Positions 26,784 through 35,809 of a stretch of 64,000 nucleotides of DNA are shown one piece after another. The notes under the pieces were generated by a model. The model was not told the DNA's origin. It ran no database searches and saw only the letters and a list, made by a program, of their open reading frames with translations. The stretch covers positions 372,001 to 436,000 of the forward strand of contig NZ_CP048817.1 of NCBI RefSeq assembly GCF_014171475.1, in the 5' to 3' direction. The DNA comes from Sphingomonas sp. So64.6b. Lineage in GTDB: Bacteria > Pseudomonadota > Alphaproteobacteria > Sphingomonadales > Sphingomonadaceae. How positions within the stretch are numbered: the first letter of the stretch is position 1; every line of letters begins with the position of its first letter. The position numbers and the translations under genes are program-made.

Positions 26784-27887
26784 TCAGGTCGGAGTGTCCG
26801 TATCATCCCAGGAAACGTCGAAATCGTTTTGGAAACTGGCCAGCCAATTGAGCGCAGCATGGCGTTCCGCCACGACGTCGCGGCTTATCGCGACGAGGGG
26901 GATGCCCTTCTGGCTGGCCTGCCGCGCGGCCCAATGCTCAAGCCAGGTCCTGTCCAGCGCATCGAGAATTTCCCTGACTGGACGCAGCTGCGCCGCTTCT
27001 GCCCCCGCTTCGTTACACGCGGCGCTCGCCACGGACAGCCAGAGCGCATCGACATCAATCATCTGGTCGCTGTCTGCGATGTGTGCCGCATCGAAACCGA
27101 GTGCCCACAACAGCGTGTTTGCTGCCTCGAAACGCCATGTGATCGTAGTAGCAGTCGCTAAATCGGATGCGCCGGATTCAACAAAAGCGGCCTCCCGCGG
27201 TGTCAGCGAGGCGAAGCCGATCGGATTATGTTCGCGTTGTCCTCCAGGGATTGGTTCTACGCCGAGGCGATGTACCTGAGCGCGCACGGCGACATAGAAT
27301 AGTGCGAGCGCGCGCTGCAGGACTTCGGCAGGAGGTCGCAGAACGACTTCGGCTTCGCCGATCGCGGGTGGTATGCTTGCTGGCGGCTGCGGGTCCATGA
27401 GCTTTAGCCGTTCGCGTGTCCTCTCGCGGCGCGCGACGGCATCGGGCTGGTATGGCAGGGCTGCCGACGGCGATGTTTCTCCCTCAGCGGACATTATGAC
27501 CGCCATGTCCGGCGCACGCACCGATCCGTCGGGAAGAAAAAGCACGGCATTGGCCATACGCGCCCACGCCTCGACCTGCGGAAGATCAGGGGGGATCGCC
27601 TCGAAACTAATGTGGTTACGTACGCGCTGGAGATGTCGCCACAGATGATAGCGCGTTGTCGTCATCTGGCCGTCGCCGCGTCCCATCACATAGCCGATAA
27701 AACCTTCGAGATGGGGCGCCAGTTCGGGATCGGAAAGATCGCGCCGCCCACGCACTTGATGGGGGAAGTCGAGCGGCGGCAGGTCACGAACTGTGGCATA
27801 GGCGTTGATGAGGAGCGATTCCACCGGAGCGGCTGGGGTTTCGGGCGCCAATTCGCCCCGGCCGAAAAGTCGCTTCAGGAAATTCAT
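26784..27887 (-). CDS. DUF4272 domain protein
   Basis: 367 residues from the ATG at 27887. The N-terminal half (LINAYATVRDLPPLDFPHQV, EGFIGYVMGRGDGQMTTTRY) is not recognised. The C-terminal half, beginning RRERTRERLKLMDPQPPASI and running through ALALFYVAVRAQVHRLG, LTPREAAFVESG and ITWRFEAANTLLWALGF, matches DUF4272. No function is known; related proteins occur near polymorphic toxin and stress genes. An isolated gene. Confidence 0.72.
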   Translation of the reverse strand: MNFLKRLFGRGELAPETPAAPVESLLINAYATVRDLPPLDFPHQVRGRRDLSDPELAPHLEGFIGYVMGRGDGQMTTTRYHLWRHLQRVRNHISFEAIPPDLPQVEAWARMANAVLFLPDGSVRAPDMAVIMSAEGETSPSAALPYQPDAVARRERTRERLKLMDPQPPASIPPAIGEAEVVLRPPAEVLQRALALFYVAVRAQVHRLGVEPIPGGQREHNPIGFASLTPREAAFVESGASDLATATTITWRFEAANTLLWALGFDAAHIADSDQMIDVDALWLSVASAACNEAGAEAAQLRPVREILDALDRTWLEHWAARQASQKGIPLVAISRDVVAERHAALNWLASFQNDFDVSWDDTDTPT

Positions 27888-28062
27888 CGCCGTCTCCACT
27901 CCCGCGCATATTGAGGGCTAATGGCACCGTTCCCCACCAAGCGCCTTTTCGTGACGAAGGCGATCACGCGACCATCGGAAGGAACGATTCCCTGCCCGAA
28001 GTTAAGGGCTGATGCTTAGCGGACCGTCTGCTTTTCCGGGCCGCTCATCACGCCGCCGGGAT

Positions 28063-28770
28063 TCAGCTGCCCAACCCATCCTCGCGATACTTGATCTCCA
28101 GGAATCGCCCGCGCGTCGCCAGCAGGTTGAGATCGCCCTCGGCCAGTTGCGCCGACATGCCGGCGATCTGCTCGTCGATCACCTTCAACCCGTCGGCGAG
28201 TTGCTGGTCGGGCGTCTTGCCGTTGCGTTCGATGCCGCGCAGCGCCTGGGGCACCTTCGAATAGCCCTTGAGCAGTTCGGGCAATTGCTCGCCGATCAGC
28301 TTGCGCACTTCGGCCGCCGCTGGTTCCTGTTCGTTCAGGTCGACCATTTGCGGGGTGAGTGCCTCCAGCCGCACGCCGATGCCGTCGACCAGCGACTGGG
28401 CCGGGGCGGGGAGGGCGGGGCGTTGTGATTCCAGCCATTGCTCGGTCTTCATCGGCAGCAGCTTGAGCGGCGTCTGGCCGAACGTCTCGGGCTTCACGTC
28501 GGGCGCGGTCGGGAAGATCGCCAGCGCGAGCGTCGCCGCGATCAGCGCGGCCATCACCAGCATCGCGCCGCCGATGCCGAGCGGTACGATCCACCCGACC
28601 ACCACCGCGGCGATCAGGATGGTCACGTCGACCGCGGCGATGCGGCCGAGCCGGGTCAGCACTTCGGTACCCTGGCGCTTGCGCCGCCGCGCGGCGAGCG
28701 CCGCCGCGCGATCACGGGTGCGGTCGAGATATTCGGTGCTGCGTGCGATCTGGCGATCGACGTCGGTCAT
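28063..28770 (-). CDS. XpaC-like membrane protein paired with TelA
   Basis: 235 residues. A basic N-terminus (RSTEYLDRTRDRAAALAARR) is followed by two membrane helices (about 48-95: AVDVTILIAAVVVGWIVPLG, GGAMLVMAALIAATLALAIF). The C-terminal helical, probably coiled-coil part contains EALTPQMVDLNEQEPAA. It follows the telA gene by 16 bases on the same strand, the same arrangement as xpaC-telA pairs in other bacteria, so it probably acts with TelA at the membrane. Confidence 0.75.
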   Translation of the reverse strand: MTDVDRQIARSTEYLDRTRDRAAALAARRRKRQGTEVLTRLGRIAAVDVTILIAAVVVGWIVPLGIGGAMLVMAALIAATLALAIFPTAPDVKPETFGQTPLKLLPMKTEQWLESQRPALPAPAQSLVDGIGVRLEALTPQMVDLNEQEPAAAEVRKLIGEQLPELLKGYSKVPQALRGIERNGKTPDQQLADGLKVIDEQIAGMSAQLAEGDLNLLATRGRFLEIKYREDGLGS

Positions 28771-28786
28771 TTTGTGTCACTCACCT

Positions 28787-30013
28787 TTATAGGGCCTCTA
28801 GTTTGAACATCTCGCCGCCGCCCGATTTGCCGCCCTGCGACTGACCCTCGGCACGGGCGATATAACCCTTCGACTTCTCGACTTCATTGCCGAGCGCAGT
28901 GACGGTGGTCTTCATCGAATCCAGCGCCTTCAGCTTGAAGGTGTCGATCGCGTCCATCGTATCGTAGATGTTCTGGAACGCGCGCTGCAGCGTTTCGAGC
29001 GGGATGGTCGATGCCGCGGCCTGTTCGTGGATCTGCGCGGTCTGGCTCTTGAGCAGCTTGCCGGTCGAATCGATGATCCCGGCGGTGGTGGTGTTGAGCG
29101 CGGTGATCTGTTCGAGCACGAGCCGCTGATTGGTCAACGCCTGCGCCACCGTCACTGCGGTGCGCAGCGCCGAGACCGTCGTGGTGGAGGCGCGATCGAC
29201 GCCCTTCACGAGTTCGACATTGTTCTTCTTGACCAGATCGAGCGCGAGATAACCCTGCACCGTTACCGCCATCTGGGTGAGCAGGTCCTGGGTGCGCTGG
29301 CGGACATAGAAGAGCGCGGTCTCGCGGATCGCCTTGGCCTTGGCCGGATCGGTATGATCGAGCTCGTTGGCCTTGTCCTCGAGCTTCTCGTCCATCGTCT
29401 TGGACAGCATGATCATCTGTTCGAGCCGGCCCATCGCGGTCCACAGATTGGCGCGTTCGACATCGATCGCCGCATTGTCCATCAACAGCTCATCCTTGCC
29501 GCCGGTCAGCGACTTGAGGATCGAGGCGATGTGCGTCTGCGACGATTTATAACCGTCGAAATAATTGCGCATCTTGTTGCCGAACGGGATAATCCCGAAA
29601 ATCTTGCGTGGCGCGGTGAGGTTACCGCGCCGGCCCGGATCGAGATCCTCGACCGTGCGGCGCAGTTCGGCCAGGTCTTTGCCGACGCCGGTTTCCTGAT
29701 CCATCGCGCGGGTCGGGCGGTCGAGGAAGCGGTTCGACTGCCCGGCCGCGTCGCGGATTTCCTTCTGGCCCATCGCGCTGATCGCATCGACGCGCTTGCC
29801 GAACTCGGGCGAATTGACGTCCTGCGCGATCAGATCGTCGATGAAGGTCTCCACCCGGGTCTGCAATTGCGTTCGCGTGGAATCGTCGACCGGCACCAGT
29901 CCGACCGCCTTTTCCGGCGCGACGACGGGCACGGGATCGGGCGGGGTCAGCACCAGATCGGGCGTCTTGGTATCGGTCGCTGTCTCGATTGCGCCATCAG
30001 TGGGGGGGGCCAT
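28787..30013 (-). CDS. telA: Toxic anion resistance protein TelA family
   Basis: 408 residues from the ATG at 30013, with GGAGAAG 5 bases upstream. The central and C-terminal parts are mostly helical (DSTRTQLQTRVETFIDDLIA, FGIIPFGNKMRNYFDGYKSS, ANLWTAMGRLEQMIMLSKTM, FYVRQRTQDLLTQMAVTVQG) and match the TelA/KlaA family. Members are linked to tellurite and other envelope stress resistance. The mechanism is not settled. It is cotranscribed with the XpaC-like gene. Confidence 0.88.
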   Translation of the reverse strand: MAPPTDGAIETATDTKTPDLVLTPPDPVPVVAPEKAVGLVPVDDSTRTQLQTRVETFIDDLIAQDVNSPEFGKRVDAISAMGQKEIRDAAGQSNRFLDRPTRAMDQETGVGKDLAELRRTVEDLDPGRRGNLTAPRKIFGIIPFGNKMRNYFDGYKSSQTHIASILKSLTGGKDELLMDNAAIDVERANLWTAMGRLEQMIMLSKTMDEKLEDKANELDHTDPAKAKAIRETALFYVRQRTQDLLTQMAVTVQGYLALDLVKKNNVELVKGVDRASTTTVSALRTAVTVAQALTNQRLVLEQITALNTTTAGIIDSTGKLLKSQTAQIHEQAAASTIPLETLQRAFQNIYDTMDAIDTFKLKALDSMKTTVTALGNEVEKSKGYIARAEGQSQGGKSGGGEMFKLEAL

Positions 30014-30073
30014 GCTCTTCTCCAGCGTCACGTGTAGTGCCTTAGATGCCGCCGAACGCGTTTACGTTCAACT

Positions 30074-30091
30074 GTATTAATGATGTAATAC
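30074..30091. promoter_or_regulatory. AT-rich inverted repeat upstream of telA
   Basis: GTATTA (30074-30079) and TAATAC (30086-30091) with a 6-base spacer stand 60 bases upstream of the telA ATG, in an otherwise GC-rich region. It may be an operator or overlap the promoter; no regulator is identified. Confidence 0.35.
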
Positions 30092-30194
30092 GCTCGTCTC
30101 TTTTGGCAAGCCGGGCCGAAATCGGGGCGGACAGCATCAATTGCATGTGATGACGGAGTATCCGTGGCGGGTGACCGCACCCGTCGTATCCGCC

Positions 30195-30401
30195 TTATCG
30201 CGTCTTTGATTTGTCGGCGATCAGGTCGCGTTGCCACACGGTGAAGCGTTCGTTGCGGGTCGATTTCATCGCCCGGCGCAGCGCGGTCTTGTCGAAGCCC
30301 GGTCGCTTGCCGATGCGCGCGAGCAGCGCCTTGCCGTCGGGCGGCTGGTCGAGCACGCACCAAGCGAATGCCGCCGTCACAACACGCTCGCGCAAATCCA
30401 T
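30195..30401 (-). CDS. Small hypothetical protein
   Basis: A possible 68-residue basic protein, MDLRERVVTAAFAWCVLDQP at its start and FTVWQRDLIADKSKTR at its end. The amino-acid composition is plausible for a real protein, but no family or ribosome site is recognised. An upstream start at 30434 is also open. Confidence 0.35.
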   Translation of the reverse strand: MDLRERVVTAAFAWCVLDQPPDGKALLARIGKRPGFDKTALRRAMKSTRNERFTVWQRDLIADKSKTR

Positions 30402-30518
30402 CGAACAGGCTTTGCCGTGCTCGTTGGCCTCCAATCCATGCCGGCATCTTGAATCAGATCGAATCAGAAAAGCAGCCTAGAGGGAACCGCGCTGGAATCA
30501 GGTAGACGTCATCCCACT

Positions 30519-30950
30519 CTAATTGTTGATCACTGCGGTCGATGGGTGATGCCGGTCGAGATGGCGCTTGATGATCTTCAGGTTGCGCGTGTTGGAGCGA
30601 AAGAAGAAGTCGGGAATGATGCCCACCACTGGGATCAGGCCGAGCAGGAAATCCACGCCGACATTGCCGAACATGCGCGCCATCTGAGTCTTGGACATGC
30701 CCAGATTGCGGGCTTCCCACACCATCCATGCGCCCATTGCCGACCCGATCAGGTCGCCGCCGACCGGGATCACGTCAAGGATCACGTCGAGCCCGATCTT
30801 GCGGTTGGTGCCGGGAATGGTGAACAGCCCCTCGAGCAAATGCTCCATCGCTTCGATGCGCTGGCGCACCGCGGCGGCGTCGCGGCCGATCGGAATCATG
30901 CCGGCGATCTTGGCGGCGGCATCGGACTGCATTCTGGTTGTGTTGGCCAT
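30519..30950 (-). CDS. DUF4112 domain membrane protein
   Basis: 143 residues. The stretch RIEAMEHLLEGLFTIPGTNR, KIGLDVILDVIPVGGDLIGS and DFLLGLIPVVGIIPDFFFRS, followed by NTRNLKIIKRHL, is the DUF4112 signature with two hydrophobic hairpins. Function unknown. It starts 6 bases after the stop of the solute-binding lipoprotein gene and is probably cotranscribed with it. Confidence 0.85.
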   Translation of the reverse strand: MANTTRMQSDAAAKIAGMIPIGRDAAAVRQRIEAMEHLLEGLFTIPGTNRKIGLDVILDVIPVGGDLIGSAMGAWMVWEARNLGMSKTQMARMFGNVGVDFLLGLIPVVGIIPDFFFRSNTRNLKIIKRHLDRHHPSTAVINN

Positions 30951-30956
30951 GTCACC

Positions 30957-32438
30957 TCAATTGGTGTCGTTACGCAGATGATTCAACGGGTGCCACGCGC
31001 GGGAGTTCCCCTGCCATTGCCTGAGCCTGAGCGCGACCAGCGACCAGCGCAAGGGACGAGCGATCGGAATAAACGCGCCATCGGCCGCCAGCGCGGCGTC
31101 TGCCTCGGCCAGATGGCGCGCCCGCAAGGCGGTGCTGGGTGCATCGCGCGCCGCTTCGATTGCCGCCAGCGTCGCCTCGCCGCAGGGTGAACAGGCCGTG
31201 CCCAGGTACCAGCGCGCACTATCATAGGGCGCCACCGCGTCGATCAACCGCAGGTCGGTGTCGGCATCGAGTGCGACGCGCACCGTGTCGATCCCGACAC
31301 GGTGCAGGCTCGCGCCGATCATGCCGTAAAGGATCGTTGCGCCAGGGCCGGTCGGCATGGCGATACGTAAACGGGGTGGGTCGGTCTTGTCCGCCCGCCA
31401 CTCATCTACGCGCGCCCGCGCCAGGGCATAGCGATCGGCGATCGACAGCGCGGCCCAGTCGGGCGCCATCGCCGGGCGTGCGGAATCGAGTTGTTCGGGC
31501 AACAACTGCGTCGCGCTAGTCCAGTCCGACGAAAAAGCGGCAACGATCGCGTCGCGGTCGATCGCCGCCGCGACCGCCAGCCGGTTGCGTGTATCGCCGA
31601 GAAATCCCTCGCGATTGGCGACGACCAGCCCGAACAGCCCCGCCGCGGGATCGAGCCGGCGATTCACTGGAGCGATATCGGCATGGGCGAGCAGCGGCCA
31701 GTCGACGAACGTGCCGCCGCTGACCAGGTCGGAATCACGCGCCGCGAAGCGCAGGATTGCACGCGCCGCCCGCTCGCCGATCAGCTGGACATTCGCGGCG
31801 GGGCCAGGCTCGGCGACGACCTCGTCGGGCGATCGTGCGGGGTCGAACGCGGGGTGTAGCGTCACATCGCGCTTGCCCGCATTGGTGATGCGGAACGGGC
31901 CGCTGCCGCCGGGCGGACGGGTGCGGAAGACGGCGAGTTCGGGCTGAGCGAAGAGCTTGAGCAGGTCGGGGCGGGGTCGTTTCAGCCGAACCTCGATCAC
32001 TTCCGGGGTCATCTCGACGATCTCGTCGATCGCGGTCAGGAACGGCAGCAACGGATTGCGCGATCCGCGCTGTATCTGGCGGCGCAATACGGTCACGACA
32101 TCCTCGGCGGTGACCGGACGGCCATCGCTCCATTCCGCGTCGCGCAGGCGAAAAATGTAACTCATCCCGTCGTCGATGACGATCCAGCGTTCGGCGATTC
32201 CGGGTTCGATCTGACCCGAGGCGTCGAAACGGACCAGCCCCTGTGCAGTCGAATCGAGCAGCAGCCGGCCCGGCAGGTCGCGCGCGCCGCGCGACGGGTC
32301 GGCGAGCTGCGGTTTGCCGCCGATTGCGCTGACGATCACCGGACCGGCATCGCTGCGCCGATCGCAGCCGGCGAGCAGCAGCGCGGCGGTGATCAGAGCG
32401 GGAAGGGCGCCGATCGATCGGCGGAGGAGGATCGTCAT
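30957..32438 (-). CDS. Family 5 (peptide/nickel type) solute-binding lipoprotein
   Basis: 493 residues from the ATG at 32438; the frame runs further upstream only through the neighbouring tRNA. The lipoprotein signal is SIGALPALITAALLLAGC. The mature part contains RLLLDSTAQGLVRFDASGQI, ERWIVIDDGMSYIFRLRDAE and WSDGRPVTAEDVVTVLRRQI, the classical start of SBP family 5 proteins. No permease or ATPase genes are nearby, so it must work with a transporter elsewhere or in another role. Confidence 0.85.
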   Translation of the reverse strand: MTILLRRSIGALPALITAALLLAGCDRRSDAGPVIVSAIGGKPQLADPSRGARDLPGRLLLDSTAQGLVRFDASGQIEPGIAERWIVIDDGMSYIFRLRDAEWSDGRPVTAEDVVTVLRRQIQRGSRNPLLPFLTAIDEIVEMTPEVIEVRLKRPRPDLLKLFAQPELAVFRTRPPGGSGPFRITNAGKRDVTLHPAFDPARSPDEVVAEPGPAANVQLIGERAARAILRFAARDSDLVSGGTFVDWPLLAHADIAPVNRRLDPAAGLFGLVVANREGFLGDTRNRLAVAAAIDRDAIVAAFSSDWTSATQLLPEQLDSARPAMAPDWAALSIADRYALARARVDEWRADKTDPPRLRIAMPTGPGATILYGMIGASLHRVGIDTVRVALDADTDLRLIDAVAPYDSARWYLGTACSPCGEATLAAIEAARDAPSTALRARHLAEADAALAADGAFIPIARPLRWSLVALRLRQWQGNSRAWHPLNHLRNDTN

Positions 32439-32498
32439 CGCATCATCCTGCCATCCGCGAGGAGCGGGGAGAAGGGGCGATCGACATGGTTTTGATGA

Positions 32499-32581
32499 TG
32501 GTGCGGACGGCGGGACTCGAACCCGCACTCCGAAGAGGGAGATTTTAAGTCTCCTGCGTCTACCGATTTCGCCACGTCCGC
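32499..32581 (-). tRNA. tRNA-Leu (anticodon TAA)
   Basis: On the minus strand the acceptor stem GCGGACG pairs with CGTCCGC, with encoded CCA at 32499-32501. The anticodon loop CTTAAAA gives TAA (Leu). A class II variable arm (CCTCTTCGGAG) is present. 83 nt including CCA. Confidence 0.93.
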
Positions 32582-32679
32582 AACGGATGACTAGGTGACG
32601 CGTCAACCGGCGATGGTCAACGCCCCACAGTCTGTTTGATAACTCGCGAAAGAGCCCGATTCAGCCTTCAGGCAAATGC

Positions 32680-32958
32680 TCACACGTTGAGACGTGCGCG
32701 CATTTCCTTGCCCGGTTTGAAATAGGGCACGCGCTTGGCGACCACGTCGACGGTTTCGCCGGTGCGTGGGTTCCGGCCGGTGCGGGCGTCGCGCGCTCGG
32801 GTCGAAAAGGCACCGAAGCCGCGCAACTCAACCCGGCCATCGGCGGCCAAGCGGCGGGAAATCTCGTCGAAAAAGGTGCTGACGATCGCCTCGACGTCGC
32901 GCAGCGCGAGGTCGGGATTGTCCTGGGCCAGCATGTCGACAAGCTCGGATCGGATCAT
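32680..32958 (-). CDS. ihfB: Integration host factor beta subunit
   Basis: 92 residues. A DNA-bending protein acting as a heterodimer with IHF alpha in nucleoid organisation, recombination and transcription. [20 protein letters not shown], followed by [30 protein letters not shown] and [15 protein letters not shown], is the complete HU/IHF fold, with the GRNPRTG tip of the DNA-binding arm and its conserved proline. It follows rpsA on the same strand, as in many alphaproteobacteria. Confidence 0.95.
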   Translation of the reverse strand: MIRSELVDMLAQDNPDLALRDVEAIVSTFFDEISRRLAADGRVELRGFGAFSTRARDARTGRNPRTGETVDVVAKRVPYFKPGKEMRARLNV

Positions 32959-33097
32959 GGCGTCTTCATTCCCTCTCGATCAAGGACCACACCATAAGGG
33001 CAGGTGCGCGAGGCCCGGACCGGCGTCCTGACACGAACGCCTGCGAAACGATATACTGATCTGCGTCGAACCGATAGGTCCGATTCGACACTAAAAC

Positions 33098-33138
33098 GCC
33101 CAAATCGGGCTGGCGGGAGAGAAAAATTCCCTCCCGCC
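33098..33138 (-). terminator. Double hairpin after rpsA
   Basis: On the minus strand GGCGGGAG (33138-33131) pairs with CTCCCGCC (33119-33112), and a second small hairpin GCCC-GATTT-GGGC (33110-33098) is followed by GTTTTAGTG. It begins 9 bases after the rpsA stop codon. Confidence 0.7.
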
Positions 33139-33146
33139 GCCGATTC

Positions 33147-34886
33147 TTACTTCTTGTTCTCGCCGCTCTGCGCCTTGAGCGCCGCGCCGAGGATGTCGCC
33201 GAGCGATGCACCCGAATCGGATGAACCATATTGGGCCACGGCCTGCTTCTCTTCGGAGATCTGCATCGCCTTAATCGAGAAGGTCGGCTTCTTCGAACGA
33301 TCGAAGCCAGTGACCATCGCGTCGAACTTCTGCGCGACCTGGAACCGCTCCGGACGCTGCTCGTCGCGATCGCGGCCGAGATCGGTGCGCTTGATGAAGC
33401 CGGTCGCGCCATCGTCGCCGACCTGAACCTCGAGGCCCGCATCGCGGACTTCGAGCACGGTGACCGTGACGATCGCGTTCTTGTTGAGGCCGCCCGAACC
33501 GCCGCCGCTTGCAGCGGCAGCACCGCCGGTCGCGCCGACCGCGGGTGCGCCGCGCTCGAGCTGCTTCATGCCGAGCGAGATGCGCTCCTTCTCGGCGTCG
33601 ATGTCGAGCACGACGGCCTGAACCGTCTCGCCCTTGCGGTGCAGGTTGAGGGCGTCCTCACCCGACACGCCCCAGGCGATGTCCGACATGTGGACCATGC
33701 CGTCGACATCGTTGTCGAGGCCAATGAACAGGCCGAATTCGGTCGCGTTCTTGACTTCGCCTTCGACGGTCGAACCGATCGGGTGTGCTTCGGCAAAGGC
33801 TTCCCACGGATTGGCCTGGGCCTGCTTGAGACCGAGCGAGATGCGGCGCTTCTCGGGATCGACCTCGAGCACGATGACGTCGACTTCCTGGCTCGTCGAG
33901 ACGATCTTGCCCGGATGGACGTTCTTCTTGGTCCAGCTCATTTCCGACACGTGAACCAGGCCTTCGATGCCCGCTTCCAGTTCGACAAATGCGCCATATT
34001 CGGTGATGTTGGTCACGCGGCCCGACAGCTTGGCGCCGACCGGATACTTGACCATCGCGCCTTCCCACGGATCGCTCTCGAGCTGCTTCATGCCGAGGCT
34101 AATGCGCTGCGTGTCCTTGTTGATGCGGATGATCTGCACCTTCACGGTGTCGCCGATGTTCAGCACTTCGCTCGGGTGACCGACGCGCTTGTAGCTGAGA
34201 TCGGTGACGTGCAGCAGGCCGTCGATGCCGCCGAGATCAACGAACGCACCATAATCGGTGATGTTCTTGACCACGCCGTCGATGATCTGGCCTTCCGCGA
34301 GCGAAAGGATCAGGCCCGAACGCTGTTCTGCGCGAGTCTCTTCGAGGATCGCGCGGCGCGACACGACGATGTTGCCGCGCTTGCGGTCCATTTTCAGGAT
34401 CTGGAACGGCTGCGGGATGTCCATCAGCGGGGTCACGTCGCGGACCGGGCGGATATCGACCTGCGAACCGGGCAGGAACGCCACGGCGCCGTTCAGGTCG
34501 ACGGTGAAGCCACCCTTGACGCGGCCGAAGATCGTGCCCTCGACGCGGGCGGTCTTGGCGAATTCGGTTTCCAGCTTGTCCCATGCGGCTTCGCGGCGTG
34601 CGCGGTCGCGCGACAGCATCGCTTCGCCATGGACGTTCTCGACGCGGTCGACATAGACTTCGACTTCGTCACCGACCTTCAGGTCGGCCTTCTGGCCCGG
34701 CGCTGCGAATTCGCGCAGCGGCACGCGGCCTTCCGACTTCAGGCCAACGTCGATGACGGCCAGGTCGTTTTCAATTCCGGTAACGGTGCCCTTGACGACG
34801 CGGCCTTCGAAGCTGTCGGCGGCGCCGAGCGTCTCTTCGAGCATGGCGGCGAAATCGTCGCGGGTTGGATGTGCCTGAGTGGCCAT
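33147..34886 (-). CDS. rpsA: 30S ribosomal protein S1
   Basis: 579 residues from the ATG at 34886 (MATQAHPTRDDFAAMLEE). The protein brings mRNA to the 30S subunit. Six OB-fold S1 domains can be followed by repeats of the type GQIIDGVVKNITDYGAFVDL, GAKLSGRVTNITEYGAFVEL and GSTVEGEVKNATEFGLFIGL, each with a distal 'ISLGMKQL' or similar. The C-terminal region (GSGGLNKNAIVTVTVLEVRD, KPTFSIKAMQISEEKQ) is longer than in E. coli. It is separated from cmk by a 266-base leader and ended by its own terminator. Confidence 0.97.
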   Translation of the reverse strand: MATQAHPTRDDFAAMLEETLGAADSFEGRVVKGTVTGIENDLAVIDVGLKSEGRVPLREFAAPGQKADLKVGDEVEVYVDRVENVHGEAMLSRDRARREAAWDKLETEFAKTARVEGTIFGRVKGGFTVDLNGAVAFLPGSQVDIRPVRDVTPLMDIPQPFQILKMDRKRGNIVVSRRAILEETRAEQRSGLILSLAEGQIIDGVVKNITDYGAFVDLGGIDGLLHVTDLSYKRVGHPSEVLNIGDTVKVQIIRINKDTQRISLGMKQLESDPWEGAMVKYPVGAKLSGRVTNITEYGAFVELEAGIEGLVHVSEMSWTKKNVHPGKIVSTSQEVDVIVLEVDPEKRRISLGLKQAQANPWEAFAEAHPIGSTVEGEVKNATEFGLFIGLDNDVDGMVHMSDIAWGVSGEDALNLHRKGETVQAVVLDIDAEKERISLGMKQLERGAPAVGATGGAAAASGGGSGGLNKNAIVTVTVLEVRDAGLEVQVGDDGATGFIKRTDLGRDRDEQRPERFQVAQKFDAMVTGFDRSKKPTFSIKAMQISEEKQAVAQYGSSDSGASLGDILGAALKAQSGENKK

Positions 34887-35152
34887 AAAATATGTACGTC
34901 CTAAGTTCAGTTTCCGGCCAGCCGGTTGTCTCCGGCGGTCTTGGCCAAAACGCCGCGACAGCCGAATACCGGCACGGCATCCGTCCGAACGGATACGGGA
35001 GGATCTCGACGCGTTTTGAATGCGAAAAGGGCGCGAGAGTATGACTCCGCGCCTTCCTCCACGAGCACCGCTCGCCGGACGGAGGCGCAGATAGCGGTAA
35101 GGAGGGGAAAAGGCAAGGTTCACGAGGCGCGCCGCGCCAAGGCGACCCCGGA
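34887..35152. promoter_or_regulatory. rpsA leader region
   Basis: 266 bases between the cmk stop and the rpsA start. It is expected to contain the rpsA promoter and, by analogy with other bacteria where S1 represses its own translation, a structured leader. I see no specific motif that proves this. Confidence 0.4.
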
Positions 35153-35809
35153 TCAGGACGGGCCGCTATTGGCCTTGATCCGCCGCCGGTCTTCGACCAG
35201 CGCGATCGCACGCTGCACCGATGCCTCGATCGACAGGAAGCTTGTGTCGAGCAGCGCCGCATCGTTGGCCGGCACCAGTGGCGCTGCACTGCGCGTCGAA
35301 TCGCGAAAGTCGCGAGCGCGGATGTCGGTCAGCACCTTGTCCATGCTGACCGTCGACCCACGGTCGCGCAATTCGGCATGACGGCGCTTGGCGCGGATCG
35401 TCGGCGTCGCGCGGATGAACAGCTTGGCGGTCGCGTCGGGGGCGATCACCGTGCCGATATCGCGTCCGTCGAGCACTGCGCCACCCGGCTGTTGTGCGAA
35501 GCGACGCTGGCGGTGGAACAGTGACGCGCGCACCAGTGGATGTGCCGAAACCACCGAGGCGAGCTTGCCGACCTCGTCGCTGCGCAAGGCATCGTCATCG
35601 AGCAGCGAATCGTCGAAATCGCACGCCGCGACCGCATCGGCTTCGATGCTGTGATCGAGTTCGAGCCGGCTGACATTGGCGGCGACCGCGCGATAGAGCA
35701 GACCGGTGTCGAGATGCGGCAGGCCGTAATGCTTCGCCAGCGCGCGCGCGATCGTGCCCTTGCCCGATGCGGCGGGGCCGTCGACGGCGATCACCAATGG
35801 CTCGCTCAT
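35153..35809 (-). CDS. cmk: (d)CMP kinase (cytidylate kinase)
   Basis: 218 residues. Phosphorylates CMP/dCMP with ATP. The P-loop GPAASGKGTIARALA is at the N-terminus; YGLPHLDTGLLYRAVA, DGRDIGTVIAPDATAKLFI and RAKRRHAEL are standard family motifs. Its ATG overlaps the aroA stop (ATGA, 35809-35806), which shows translational coupling with aroA. Confidence 0.96.
   Translation of the reverse strand: MSEPLVIAVDGPAASGKGTIARALAKHYGLPHLDTGLLYRAVAANVSRLELDHSIEADAVAACDFDDSLLDDDALRSDEVGKLASVVSAHPLVRASLFHRQRRFAQQPGGAVLDGRDIGTVIAPDATAKLFIRATPTIRAKRRHAELRDRGSTVSMDKVLTDIRARDFRDSTRSAAPLVPANDAALLDTSFLSIEASVQRAIALVEDRRRIKANSGPS

Noticed and set aside
29027..30037. A 336-codon plus-strand open frame opposite telA
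   Set aside because: No domain or ribosome site; telA on the other strand is a recognised family.
33231..34904. A 557-codon plus-strand open frame opposite rpsA
   Set aside because: Mirror frame of the S1 repeats; composition is Asp/His/Arg-biased and no family is visible.
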